This document shows, piece by piece, positions 15,801 through 24,597 of a stretch of DNA of 64,000 nt. Source of the stretch: Natranaeroarchaeum sp042663585. GTDB lineage: Archaea > Halobacteriota > Halobacteria > Halobacteriales > Natronoarchaeaceae. Numbering within the stretch: position 1 is the stretch's first letter; every line of letters begins with the position of its first letter. Under the pieces are notes generated by a model, which was not told the DNA's origin, did no database searches, and was given only the letters and a program-made list of their open reading frames with translations. The translations under genes were made by a program, and so were the position numbers. The stretch spans positions 992,001 through 1,056,000 of the forward strand of contig NZ_JBHTAN010000006.1 of NCBI RefSeq assembly GCF_042663585.1, given 5' to 3'.

Positions 15801-17273
15801 ATGGTCGACGCTTCGAGCCTCTCACGGGACTTCGCGACTGAGACTATGGCGAGACTGGTGTACTACGTGACCTCGGGCTTAGTCATCGTCTTCCTCTCCC
15901 GAGAGCTGATGCCGTCGGACTATGGCAAGTTGTTTTTCGCCATCTCTGTACTGACCGTCTGCCGACTGTTCAGCAGTCTCGGGATCGCGAAGTCCGCGGC
16001 GAAACACGTCTCGTATTACCTCGATGCCGACGGCCAGCAGGTCCGCCACGTCCTCACACAATCCGTACGGTACAATGCCGTCTCCATCTCCGTGGTTGCT
16101 GGCACGGTCCTGTTCGGCGCAGGCACCATTGCGTCCGCTCTCGGCGAACCGACCATCGCTCCGCTGCTCGCCGTCGGGAGCCTCTACGTGGTGTTCGCAA
16201 CATTGTACAACTACACTCGCGTGGTGCTCCAAGGGTTCCAGGACATCACCGCCAGCGCGACCGTCTATGCGAGCGAGGGCGTCGGGCGCATCGCTGGCGT
16301 GTTCATACTCGTCACGTTAGGCTACGAACTACTGGGAGCGCTCGTCGGCTACATCGTCGGTTTCGTGCTCGCGGCTGTCATCGGTGTCTGGCTGCTCGCC
16401 CAGCGAATCCCCTCCCGCAACGAGACCGACCCCATTGAGAACGGACTGGTCAGGCGTATGCTCCGGTACAGCCTACCGTTGACGGTGACGCGGGGTGCGT
16501 GGGTGCTCGACCGGGAAGTGGACATCATCCTCGTGGGATTATTTTTGAACCCCGCGGTCGTGGGATACTACGTCGTCAGCAAGCAGATCATGACGTTCGC
16601 GACGGGGCCTGCCCAGTCCATCGGGTTCTCTATCGGACCGCAGTTCAACGAGGCTGCGGTCGCCGAGAACGAGGCGTATGCCAGAAAGACCTACGAGCGC
16701 GTCCTCGTCTACCTCCTGTTGTTCTACCTCCCCGCCGTCGTCGGGCTGTTCCTGCTGGCGGCGCCGGTGGTAACGACGGTGTTTGGCGAGCAGTACCGGG
16801 ATGTCGTGCCAATCCTCCAGACGTTCTGCGCCGCCATCGTGCTAGTTGCAGTGACGAAGTCGACAGAAGATATCCTTGACTACCTCGGGCGAGCTGACTC
16901 CCGTGCCGTCTTCAAGATACTGACTTCCGCCGGCAACGTTGCGCTTACTGTAGTGTTCATCCAGTCGCTAGGCGCGATCGGGGCCGCCGTAGCGACGGTC
17001 CTCATGCAGGCGGTGTACGCGGCGCTCTGTCTCGGAGTTGTGAACACCGAGCTCGGACTGCGGGCGGGGTTCCTCCTTCGGCAGTCCGTACAGGTCGTCG
17101 GAATCAGCACGATGTTGGCTATGGTGGTGCTGGTGATCCGCGGATATGCGAGCAGCCCAGTGGCAATCGCGGGCGTCATCGTCACAGGGACGATGGTCTG
17201 GACCGTGCTCGCCGTGTTCGGGGGGTTCTTTTCTTTGGACTCGCTGTACAACCTAGCGCCCGGAAAGGAGTAG
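15801..17273 (+). CDS. Wzx-type oligosaccharide flippase
   Basis: About 490 aa from ATG 15801; an in-frame TTG five codons earlier is a less likely start. It has about 14 hydrophobic segments in the MATE/MVF-like polysaccharide exporter pattern: 'VFLSRELMPSDYGKLFFAIS' in the first hairpin, 'LPLTVTRGAWVLDREVDIILVGLFL' midway and 'DILDYLGRADSRAVFKI' later. The family flips lipid-linked oligosaccharides to the outer face of the membrane. First plus-strand gene of the glycan island; its partner would be the polymerase-like protein at 20048. Confidence 0.87.
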   Translation: MVDASSLSRDFATETMARLVYYVTSGLVIVFLSRELMPSDYGKLFFAISVLTVCRLFSSLGIAKSAAKHVSYYLDADGQQVRHVLTQSVRYNAVSISVVAGTVLFGAGTIASALGEPTIAPLLAVGSLYVVFATLYNYTRVVLQGFQDITASATVYASEGVGRIAGVFILVTLGYELLGALVGYIVGFVLAAVIGVWLLAQRIPSRNETDPIENGLVRRMLRYSLPLTVTRGAWVLDREVDIILVGLFLNPAVVGYYVVSKQIMTFATGPAQSIGFSIGPQFNEAAVAENEAYARKTYERVLVYLLLFYLPAVVGLFLLAAPVVTTVFGEQYRDVVPILQTFCAAIVLVAVTKSTEDILDYLGRADSRAVFKILTSAGNVALTVVFIQSLGAIGAAVATVLMQAVYAALCLGVVNTELGLRAGFLLRQSVQVVGISTMLAMVVLVIRGYASSPVAIAGVIVTGTMVWTVLAVFGGFFSLDSLYNLAPGKE

Positions 17274-17464
17274 CGTCCCCCGATGGCCGACGGTCTCATC
17301 GACCCGCCGCCCCGCACGCATTCTCTTCCAAACGGGTATTCGATCACATTACTAGCTCACGCTACGGACAGACAGGGAGAGTGTTCGCGGATATCTGGGA
17401 GCTTTTCTGCGCTTGCAGTGGGGGGTCGATCCGGCGCCACAGTACTTTGGCTGGTAAGTTTCAG

Positions 17465-17474
17465 TTATATATAA
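17465..17474 (+). promoter_or_regulatory. Candidate TATA box for the UDP-sugar dehydrogenase operon
   Basis: TTATATATAA lies about 50 bases before ATG 17520, implying a leader of some 20 bases that includes a GGGGGAT purine run just before the ATG, possibly a Shine-Dalgarno sequence. Confidence 0.45.
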
Positions 17475-17519
17475 TTCGTTGCTCATAACCAAAAGGGCCC
17501 TCCACAAAAGGGGGATAGC

Positions 17520-18863
17520 ATGACGGAGATACGCGTCATTGGGATGGGGTTCGTTGGGATTCCACTCGCAGTCGCGTTCGACGACGCCGGCCACGAAGTC
17601 GTTGGACTCGACATCAAAGAAGAACGGATTCGAGAACTCAGACTAGGGAACGACCCGACTAACGAACTAGAGGACGCGGTGATCAGGGAGAGTGACGTCG
17701 AGTTCACGACCGACCCGACAGCCGTCGAGGGGTTAGACTACGCCATCATTACGGTTCCCACGCCCATCGACGACTGGCACCGACCGGAACTCGACATGAT
17801 AAAAGCCGCTGGACGCATTGTCGGCGACCAGCTTCAGCCGGGGGGCACGGTCGTTCTTGAATCGACCGTCTACCCCGGGGGTACAAGGGAGATCCTCGTC
17901 CCGGCGCTTGAAGCCGCCTCGGGGCTGGAGGCCGGGCATGACTTCGGAGTCGGCTACTCTCCCGAACGCATCGCCCCCGGCCCCGCTGACGACTACAGTT
18001 TGCGACAAACGAGCAAGCTCGTTAGCGCGGGTGACGAACAGACGCTTTCGGAGACCGTCTCGCTCTACGAGTCCATCATCGAGGCCAGCGTCCACCCGGT
18101 GCCCACCATCGAAACGGCAGAGGCGGCAAAGTGTTTGGAGAACGTCCAGCGAGACGTCAACATCGCACTCATCAACGAGTTCACCATCGGATCCCGGAAA
18201 CTCGACATCGACCTTGACCCCAGGGCAGTCCTTGACGCGGCAGGCACGAAACCAGCGTTCCACGACTACCAACCGGGTATCGTCGGCGGCCACTGCATCC
18301 CGATCGACCCCCATCTGCTGGCGAAACGGTTCAATCGGGACGGCTTCTACTCGGCACTAATAGAGAGCGCCCGCCGGACGAACGATTCCTTTCCGCGGCA
18401 TATCGCCGAGCAGGTCGCCAAGAACGTCCCTCAAACCGAGACCGTCCTGCAGGCGGACGGGGGCGGAGTGGAAAGACTATCGGACGGAACGATGGCTGAC
18501 AGGGAGTCCGAGGGGTTCCGTACGCTGGTCCTCGGATTCGCTTACAAGGCGAACATAAGTGACCCACGTAACGACGCCCTCGGCACGCTCATCGACGAAC
18601 TGAACTCCTACGGCGCGTCCGTCGATGGTTACGATCCGCTGGTCGACGACAACCATTTGGCGGCCGAGTTCGGCGTCCATCCCGTCGATGATCCCGACTT
18701 CGCGGCGTATGACGCTGTCATTGTCACGACGCTTCACGACGAGTTCCGGGATTACAGCCTCAACGACCACAACACCGCGGACGAGTCGCCGTATATCGTC
18801 GATCTGACCGGCCACTTCAGGCAGTCCGCGGACACGCTGTCGACAGAGAATAATGTATCGTGA
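17520..18863 (+). CDS. UDP-N-acetyl-D-mannosamine/UDP-sugar 6-dehydrogenase
   Basis: A 447-aa nucleotide-sugar dehydrogenase. N-terminal NAD domain 'VIGMGFVGIPLAVAFDDAGH' (residues 5-24), central 'VGYSPERIAPG' and 'ENVQRDVNIALINE', then the catalytic-Cys motif 'GGHCIPIDPHLL' (about residues 258-269), and a C-terminal UDP-binding domain ('LGFAYKANISDPRNDAL'). It oxidises a UDP-hexose or UDP-HexNAc at C6 to the uronic acid, giving an acidic sugar for the glycan. The GGHCIPxDP form favours the WecC/TviB HexNAc branch. It overlaps the next gene by 11 bases. Confidence 0.9.
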   Translation: MTEIRVIGMGFVGIPLAVAFDDAGHEVVGLDIKEERIRELRLGNDPTNELEDAVIRESDVEFTTDPTAVEGLDYAIITVPTPIDDWHRPELDMIKAAGRIVGDQLQPGGTVVLESTVYPGGTREILVPALEAASGLEAGHDFGVGYSPERIAPGPADDYSLRQTSKLVSAGDEQTLSETVSLYESIIEASVHPVPTIETAEAAKCLENVQRDVNIALINEFTIGSRKLDIDLDPRAVLDAAGTKPAFHDYQPGIVGGHCIPIDPHLLAKRFNRDGFYSALIESARRTNDSFPRHIAEQVAKNVPQTETVLQADGGGVERLSDGTMADRESEGFRTLVLGFAYKANISDPRNDALGTLIDELNSYGASVDGYDPLVDDNHLAAEFGVHPVDDPDFAAYDAVIVTTLHDEFRDYSLNDHNTADESPYIVDLTGHFRQSADTLSTENNVS

Positions 18864-19965
18864 TGCCACCGTCGGCGTGGTCGTCCCCGCCTACAACGAG
18901 GAAGGGTTCGTCGGTGACGTGCTGCGGGACATACCAGACTTCGTCGACCGGGTATACGCCATTGACGACTGCTCCACGGACGGCACGTGGTCAGAGATCC
19001 TTGACGCTGCCTCGGTAGCGGTGTGCGGCAACGGCGCCGGCAAACTCCAGTACCGCGACGAGCGGCCGGACGCCCACGGGTCATTCCTTCGCGAGCCCGA
19101 AGCATCGCGGTCAGTCGTACAGACGTTCGAAGATCGCATAGACACCATCGAGTCCCGTAACGATCTGGTAGCAATTGCACACACGGAGAACTTCGGCGCG
19201 GGCGGCGCCATCAAGACGGGCTACCTCGCCGCGCTCGTTGACGGCATTGACATCACCGTGACCATCGACGCAGATGGACAGATGGACCCACGAATCATGA
19301 ATCGACTCGTCAAGCCCGTCGTCGACGGCCGCGTCGAGTACACGAAGGGGACCCGGCTCGTAGACGGCCGGCACTGGCGTGAAATGCCGCCAGTACGCGC
19401 GTTCGGTAACACCGTCCTGACATGCATGACGAAGGTAGCAAGCGGTTACTGGCCGATGACAGACTCCCAGAACGGGTACACGGCAATCTCTCTAGACGCC
19501 CTGCAGCGCATTGGGGTGGAGAACCTCTTCGAGTACTATGCGTACTGCAACGCAGTCCTCGTTCGCTTGAACACCCAGAATGCGCCCATCGCGGATGTCG
19601 AGGTCCCGACCACATACGGCGAAGAGACAAGCAACATCGAAATTTCAACGTTCCTGACCAAGGTAACGCCAATGCTCGCGGAGCGATTCCTCTGGCGGCT
19701 CCGCACTGAGCTTGTCGCCGACAAGTCGTCGCTCGTGGCGCTGCTGTACCTCGTCGGAGTGGTCTGTCTCCTCATCGGTTCAGTGCTCCTGACACCGCTT
19801 TGCCGGCTGGTAACCGGCCGGCGGTCCTACCGAGGTGCGGCGGAAACCTTGGGTGCGGGCGCGCTTTCGTTGACAGTCGCCATGGTCGTCGAGCGCACGG
19901 CATCAGCCGACCTCGTCGAAGTGGTGCTAGCCGAGAACCACGACGGCTGGGGAGGTAAACGATGA
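18853..19965 (+). CDS. Family 2 glycosyltransferase with C-terminal membrane anchor
   Basis: A 370-aa protein. GT-A domain at residues 1-260: 'VGVVVPAYNEEGFVGDVL', 'AIDDCSTDGTW', and the metal/donor motif 'TIDADGQMDP'. Two hydrophobic segments follow (about residues 295-345), so the enzyme is anchored in the membrane and faces the cytoplasm, like dolichol-phosphate-sugar synthases. About 45 residues of loop between 'DDCSTDGTW' and 'HTENFGAGGAIKTGY' are longer than in short family members. It transfers a sugar from a nucleotide donor to a lipid carrier or a growing glycan; sugar unknown. Overlaps genes at both ends. Confidence 0.87.
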   Translation: MYRDATVGVVVPAYNEEGFVGDVLRDIPDFVDRVYAIDDCSTDGTWSEILDAASVAVCGNGAGKLQYRDERPDAHGSFLREPEASRSVVQTFEDRIDTIESRNDLVAIAHTENFGAGGAIKTGYLAALVDGIDITVTIDADGQMDPRIMNRLVKPVVDGRVEYTKGTRLVDGRHWREMPPVRAFGNTVLTCMTKVASGYWPMTDSQNGYTAISLDALQRIGVENLFEYYAYCNAVLVRLNTQNAPIADVEVPTTYGEETSNIEISTFLTKVTPMLAERFLWRLRTELVADKSSLVALLYLVGVVCLLIGSVLLTPLCRLVTGRRSYRGAAETLGAGALSLTVAMVVERTASADLVEVVLAENHDGWGGKR

Positions 19966-20051
19966 CCCGGTATTCGCGATTGGAACAGTCTCACCACCGA
20001 CGCCCTGCCCCCCGAGCATGGGTGCCGCTGCTCGACACTGACCAACTATGA
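19962..20051 (+). CDS. 29-aa micro-ORF linking the GT2 and polymerase-like genes
   Basis: ATG 19962 overlaps the GT2 stop as ATGA, and the TGA at 20049-20051 overlaps the next ATG (20048) as ATGA again. A strong Shine-Dalgarno-like GGAGGT (19951-19956) lies five bases before the micro-ORF ATG, inside the GT2 coding end. The predicted peptide (starts MTRYSRLEQ) is basic with several His and Arg and matches no known family. The exact tiling and ribosome site suggest that it is translated, perhaps only to couple the two large genes. Confidence 0.5.
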   Translation: MTRYSRLEQSHHRRPAPRAWVPLLDTDQL

Positions 20052-22012
20052 CGTTGCCGATGGACGTGTGGGCGATCGGAAGGGATTACGACAACATCGC
20101 AGGTACCGTTGCATACCTCGCGCCGGCGGCGGCCATTTCCGCGACAACCGGTGTTTACGTTGCGGGACTGACGACATTCGCTGTCGTCTCTCTGTACGCG
20201 ACCGTGCCGATCGTGGTCGCGTCGACGACGGCACTCCTTGTCAACCGCGTTTCGATCGCGCGCGAGGTGGTGTTTGCGAGATCACTCACCCCGGCCAGAT
20301 TGCGGCTCTCTGTTGCCGGCTACTTGACAATTCACGGACTCTCCCTGCTGACTGCGTCGGCCGGGGCCATCCGACCGTATGCCTACTACGGTCTTGTTGC
20401 GCTGGCGGCCGCCATCATACTGTTCCAGCTGCTCCACACTGAACCGAGCCGAGCACGAGTCGTTCTCTTCCTGACGGAGATTGCAGCCCTACTTGCGACT
20501 CTTGTCTGGTCAGTAACTCTAAAGTACCGGTATTTTTTTGGACGCACAGATGTATTTCCCCACCACCGTTTTGTCGACAGCCTGCTGACCACCGGACACA
20601 TTACTGATGCCTTCGGTTCGTACCAGGGGTTCCCGCTATGGCACGTCCTAATGGCGTTCCAGCAGCAGCTCTATGGCGGCGTCGTGGACACGCTCGTAGT
20701 GTTCTTTGTGACAACGGGCGTCGTCTATGCTGTGGCGACAGTCGCCATCTACGCGATGGCGAGACGGTTCGGATTTTCAAGAGTCATCGCCGTCGTGGCG
20801 GCTCTCGGGATGTGTGCGATACCGTTCGTGGTTTTATACGGGATGTATTCCATCCCGCGGAGCGTCACAGCTGTCCTGTTCCTGTTCTCCCTACTAGCCC
20901 TGCTGCTTGAGGACCGTCGAGGGACCTTCATATTCCTCGCGTTCGTCGTCGGAATCGCAGCCTACCACACTGTCAGCCTCCCGTTTATTTTCGTCACCCT
21001 TGGCGCGTACTACGCCGCGGAACGACTTCTCAACACGCGCTCTCACGGGAACGGAGCGTCTTCGTATGTGGTCTCCACAGGAGCCCTGCTCACGATACCG
21101 GTTGTGCAGGTGGTCTACTGGGGACTCATGGATCCTGCTTTGATAGAACGGCTCATCTCCCTCGCCACCGAGAACGCGACATACGGCCTGTCCAATGAGA
21201 CCGGAGGTATCACGACACAGTTCATTGAGTCGCCACTGCACGAACTCGCAAACTACACTCCGTTCGGGTTCCTGTTGCTGTTCATAATGTTCGCCGTTGT
21301 CGGCTCGGCGGCCGCAAGCAGGCTCTCGCGGCGCGGCGAGTGCGTCCTATTGGCGACGCTGCTGCTGGTCCCACTCTCGTTCCCAGGGCCGGCGATGCTA
21401 TTTAGCGTAGTGTCGAACGTTACGGCTGACATGGTCCTCCGGTTCGGCCAGTACACATACCCCTTCGTCGCGCTCACGTTCGGCGTCGGAGTCGTGTCTG
21501 CGGCGCGGGCCGGGGCGGCCGTCGGCGGCCGTCGCATCGCGCTGGCGGTTGTCGTCGTGCTGGCGTTCACCACCGTCTTCTTTGCCGTCTCGAACGACTT
21601 CGTCGCCTCGGACAACCCGGTGGTTGAGCGCGACGATTTCTACACTTTCTACCTCTCCGAGTCCGAGGTGACGAGCGTCGGGACGATCACCGAGACAGCC
21701 GACCGGTCGGTGACCAGTGACTACGTGACCTGCAGGTACGTTGAGAACCCCGGGAACGGGGATTGTCACATTATCCAAGCAGACCCGATGAACAGGGAGT
21801 TGCACACCGCGGACGGCTCAGTGTTCGTTCTCCGGGGCGCCGAACTAGCACAACGGCCGCTGAGCGTGTTCCCGACCAACGAGAGAGTGGAGGACCCGCC
21901 GTACTCGAACTTCCGCCAGTCCCTTCCGGCATCCTCGCCAGTCTGGAACGACCTCGACGACCGTCACCGCGTCTACGACTCGGGGTCCGTGACGGCCTAT
22001 ACAGCGGACTAA
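20048..22012 (+). CDS. Large multi-pass membrane protein, polymerase-like
   Basis: A 654-aa protein with about 13-14 hydrophobic helices spread over residues 15-510, then a hydrophilic C-terminal domain of about 140 residues that would lie outside the cell. An extended loop after helix 5 holds 'FFGRTDVFPHHRFVDSLLTTG' and 'YQGFPLWHVLMAFQQQLYG', resembling the catalytic outer loops of GT-C glycosyltransferases and Wzy-like polymerases. Position after the GT2 and with a flippase in the same island supports glycan polymerisation or lipid-linked sugar transfer, but no family-defining motif was recognised. Confidence 0.65.
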   Translation: MTLPMDVWAIGRDYDNIAGTVAYLAPAAAISATTGVYVAGLTTFAVVSLYATVPIVVASTTALLVNRVSIAREVVFARSLTPARLRLSVAGYLTIHGLSLLTASAGAIRPYAYYGLVALAAAIILFQLLHTEPSRARVVLFLTEIAALLATLVWSVTLKYRYFFGRTDVFPHHRFVDSLLTTGHITDAFGSYQGFPLWHVLMAFQQQLYGGVVDTLVVFFVTTGVVYAVATVAIYAMARRFGFSRVIAVVAALGMCAIPFVVLYGMYSIPRSVTAVLFLFSLLALLLEDRRGTFIFLAFVVGIAAYHTVSLPFIFVTLGAYYAAERLLNTRSHGNGASSYVVSTGALLTIPVVQVVYWGLMDPALIERLISLATENATYGLSNETGGITTQFIESPLHELANYTPFGFLLLFIMFAVVGSAAASRLSRRGECVLLATLLLVPLSFPGPAMLFSVVSNVTADMVLRFGQYTYPFVALTFGVGVVSAARAGAAVGGRRIALAVVVVLAFTTVFFAVSNDFVASDNPVVERDDFYTFYLSESEVTSVGTITETADRSVTSDYVTCRYVENPGNGDCHIIQADPMNRELHTADGSVFVLRGAELAQRPLSVFPTNERVEDPPYSNFRQSLPASSPVWNDLDDRHRVYDSGSVTAYTAD

Positions 22013-22160
22013 CAGTACGCTCAGCCAGGGGTGGCCGCTTTCCGGATAGCGACATTATCTTCCCAGGAACAATTTATTACATTCCAACTACCGTACTCAT
22101 ACGGTTTCGATATATTTTTATATTAGTTATATATATACATATAAAATTAACCAAAAAGAG

Positions 22161-22166
22161 TATAAA
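22161..22166 (+). promoter_or_regulatory. Candidate TATA box for the second PL14-like gene
   Basis: TATAAA starts 28 bases before ATG 22189, ideal leaderless spacing, within an AT-rich tract (about 22060-22180). Confidence 0.5.
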
Positions 22167-22188
22167 CCGTTTTGCTATATGGGTACCT

Positions 22189-23322
22189 ATGACAGAGAAC
22201 CACGGCTTCGACACACCCGAGCAGGGCACAAGCGACTGGGGGGTGCCACTGAACCGGAATTTCGAACGACTCGACATTGCCGTCGAGGTGCGCGACCAGG
22301 AGTCCGAACTCGACACCTACGACCCGAAATCTGGTGCCAAGTTCTACGCCGTCGATACTGGGAACGCGTACGTCGGTGACGGAAGCGAGTGGTCCCAGGT
22401 GCCAGTCGCGACCCATAACCACCAGCAACTCGCCGTCGGGGACTCCCTCCGACTCCCGGTGAAGGACAGCGACCCCGATTCGCCAGCTCCCGGCGACGTG
22501 TGGTTCCGCGGCGACGCCGGTGAGGTCCGCGTCCACACTACCGATGGCACTCAGACGCTCGGCGGGTCCTCGACCAGCACAGCCGACAGCACCCAGGTGT
22601 CCTTCGACGTTACCGAACCGTTCGAAGACGACAACTGGACCGCCACCTTCGGCGACGGCTGGGACTACGGGCTCGCCGCAAACGCCGATATCCGCGATGT
22701 CGCGGGACGCGACGGGAACCAGCTCCAGGCAACCGTCCCCGGCGGCGAGAACCGTGGCATCTACACGATCCACAACCATGCGGCTCGAACCGGCCAAGCG
22801 CCGACGTCGTGCTACCACAGCTTCGCACTCCGGTTCGAGCCCGGGTTTACGGACAACATCACCGACGACGGGAAGCTCCCCGGGTTTGCCGGCCGCGACG
22901 GCACTGACGAGGGCGCTGGCGGCAGTCCCGCCAACGGCACGGGCTGGTCGGCGCGCATGGGGTGGGACGACCCCAGCGACCACGGCCCCGGCATCGCAGT
23001 CGACTGGTACATCTACCACATGGACGTATCGGGCTCGTACGGCGAACACGATTATTGGGGCCGGCTCCTTGAGGAGGACGTGTGGCACGACTTCGAGCAG
23101 TACATCGACCTCGGCACGCCCGGCGAGAACGATGGCGTGCTCCGGGGCTGGATCGACGGGAAGCTCGAGTACGAGCGGACGGACCTCCGCTTTCGGGACA
23201 GCGGCGGAAACGATGTCCAATGGTCTTGGTGGGATTTATATCACGGTGGCGGCAACACGCCGAGCGGCAACATCACCGTCCAGTTCGACGATCTCGGCAT
23301 CGTCCGCGGTGGGATGCCATAA
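22189..23322 (+). CDS. Modular protein with polysaccharide lyase 14-like C-terminal domain
   Basis: A 377-aa protein from ATG 22189. Residues 1-75 ('WGVPLNRNFERLDIAVEVRD', 'FYAVDTGNAYVGDGSEW') form a small module resembling those at the head of other haloarchaeal glycan-active proteins; a low-complexity Ser/Thr linker follows near residue 125. Residues about 150-375 match the lyase-like domain of the lipoprotein at 11459: 'DDGKLPGFAGRDG', 'GTGWSARMGW', 'VWHDFEQYIDLG', 'DGVLRGWIDGKLEYER'. No signal peptide is visible, so export would need another route, or it acts inside the cell. It has its own promoter. Confidence 0.72.
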   Translation: MTENHGFDTPEQGTSDWGVPLNRNFERLDIAVEVRDQESELDTYDPKSGAKFYAVDTGNAYVGDGSEWSQVPVATHNHQQLAVGDSLRLPVKDSDPDSPAPGDVWFRGDAGEVRVHTTDGTQTLGGSSTSTADSTQVSFDVTEPFEDDNWTATFGDGWDYGLAANADIRDVAGRDGNQLQATVPGGENRGIYTIHNHAARTGQAPTSCYHSFALRFEPGFTDNITDDGKLPGFAGRDGTDEGAGGSPANGTGWSARMGWDDPSDHGPGIAVDWYIYHMDVSGSYGEHDYWGRLLEEDVWHDFEQYIDLGTPGENDGVLRGWIDGKLEYERTDLRFRDSGGNDVQWSWWDLYHGGGNTPSGNITVQFDDLGIVRGGMP

Positions 23323-23436
23323 CCGGCACAACCCACCGCAACCGACCCGGTTGCCGAGTGATCACGCAACCATCGCGGGGTTGGCCGGGTAGGCTGTTTA
23401 GAACAATACCTTAGGCCCTCTTGAGAATGTCAGACA

Positions 23437-24591
23437 ATGACCAGCGACGACACGGACTGCGACGACCCAGGACCCGGGGTCCAGATGATCGGAACACTCC
23501 CGCCCTGGAAGGGCATCTCGTCGTACTGCAAGGCGCTGTACGACGGACTCAACCGGTCGCTCCGTAACTTCACGTTCGCCGGCTGGCGGAGCCTCTACCC
23601 GGCGTCGCTCTACCCGGGCGGCGACCCCCGGACTGGCGAGGAGCCTGTCAAGGCCGAGAACGTCCAGCGTCGGCTCGCCTGGTACGACCCGGTGAGCTGG
23701 CTACGCTTGGGCCTCGACCCGGATATCGACCTGATTCACGCCCAGTGGTGGTCATACCCGTTGGCGGTCCCGTACGTGGTCGTCTTCGCCGTCGGCAAGG
23801 CCCGCGGCAAGACTATCCTTCTGACCGTTCACAACGTCGAGCCGCACGAACAGACGCGGCTCAAGATGTTCCTGAACGCTGCCGTCTACCGGTTCGCCGA
23901 CGAGCACGTCGTGCACAGCGACCGCAACCGTAAACAGCTTACCGACGGGCGCCCCATCTCGCCCGAAGATGTCCACGTCATTCCCCACCCGACCATCGGC
24001 CCGGACCGCCGCGGCGTCACCGCGACAGAAGCCCTGTCCTGGCTCAACCTTGACGAGGACGCTGATGTAGTCCTGTTCTTCGGGAACGTCCGAGAGTACA
24101 AGGGCCTAGACTCGCTCGTCGAGATGGTCGCGGCGCTCCAGGAAAATCGGGACATCGAACTGGTCGTCGCAGGCAAGTCCTGGGTCAACTGGAGTAACTA
24201 CGAGGCGCTCATCGCCGAACAAGACCTTACAGAACACGTCCACCGGTTCCCCGGCTACATCCCCGAGGCCGATCTTGAGTACTTCTTCACGGCCGCCGAT
24301 GTCGTCGCGCTTCCCTACGATTACTTCGACGCCCAGAGCGGCGTCGCGGAGCTCGCGGACCACTTCGAGACGCCGACCGTAGGATACGATGTCGGGGGAC
24401 TTGCCGACCAAGTGGACGTCGTTGCTGACGACCGCGCCGAGTTCAAGCAGGCGCTTTGCGACGGTATGGACAGCAATTTGTCCAAGTCAGCGGACTCTGA
24501 GGACGCGATCGAACGCCACCTGCGGCTGTACGAAGACCTGCTCGACGAGAACGTGACTGTTTCTGAGGAGCCTGTGCCGCGCGGGCACTGA
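23437..24591 (+). CDS. Family 4-type glycosyltransferase (GT-B fold)
   Basis: A 384-aa soluble GT-B enzyme. N-terminal half has 'MIGTLPPWKGISSYCKALY' and 'IDLIHAQWWSYPLAVPY' with 'TVHNVEPHE'; C-terminal half has the donor-binding part 'VLFFGNVREYKGLDSLVEMV', 'LEYFFTAADVVALPYDYFDAQSGVAELA', where the usual EXxxE glutamates are partly replaced by the 'DAQSGVAELA' arrangement. It adds a sugar from a nucleotide donor to the lipid-linked glycan at the cytoplasmic face. Ends six bases from the convergent DUF1616 gene. Confidence 0.85.
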   Translation: MTSDDTDCDDPGPGVQMIGTLPPWKGISSYCKALYDGLNRSLRNFTFAGWRSLYPASLYPGGDPRTGEEPVKAENVQRRLAWYDPVSWLRLGLDPDIDLIHAQWWSYPLAVPYVVVFAVGKARGKTILLTVHNVEPHEQTRLKMFLNAAVYRFADEHVVHSDRNRKQLTDGRPISPEDVHVIPHPTIGPDRRGVTATEALSWLNLDEDADVVLFFGNVREYKGLDSLVEMVAALQENRDIELVVAGKSWVNWSNYEALIAEQDLTEHVHRFPGYIPEADLEYFFTAADVVALPYDYFDAQSGVAELADHFETPTVGYDVGGLADQVDVVADDRAEFKQALCDGMDSNLSKSADSEDAIERHLRLYEDLLDENVTVSEEPVPRGH

Positions 24592-24597
24592 CGGCGG

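Noticed and set aside
22147..23220. 357-codon minus-strand frame
   Set aside because: Antisense to the second PL14-like gene; Val/Ala-rich without domain similarity.
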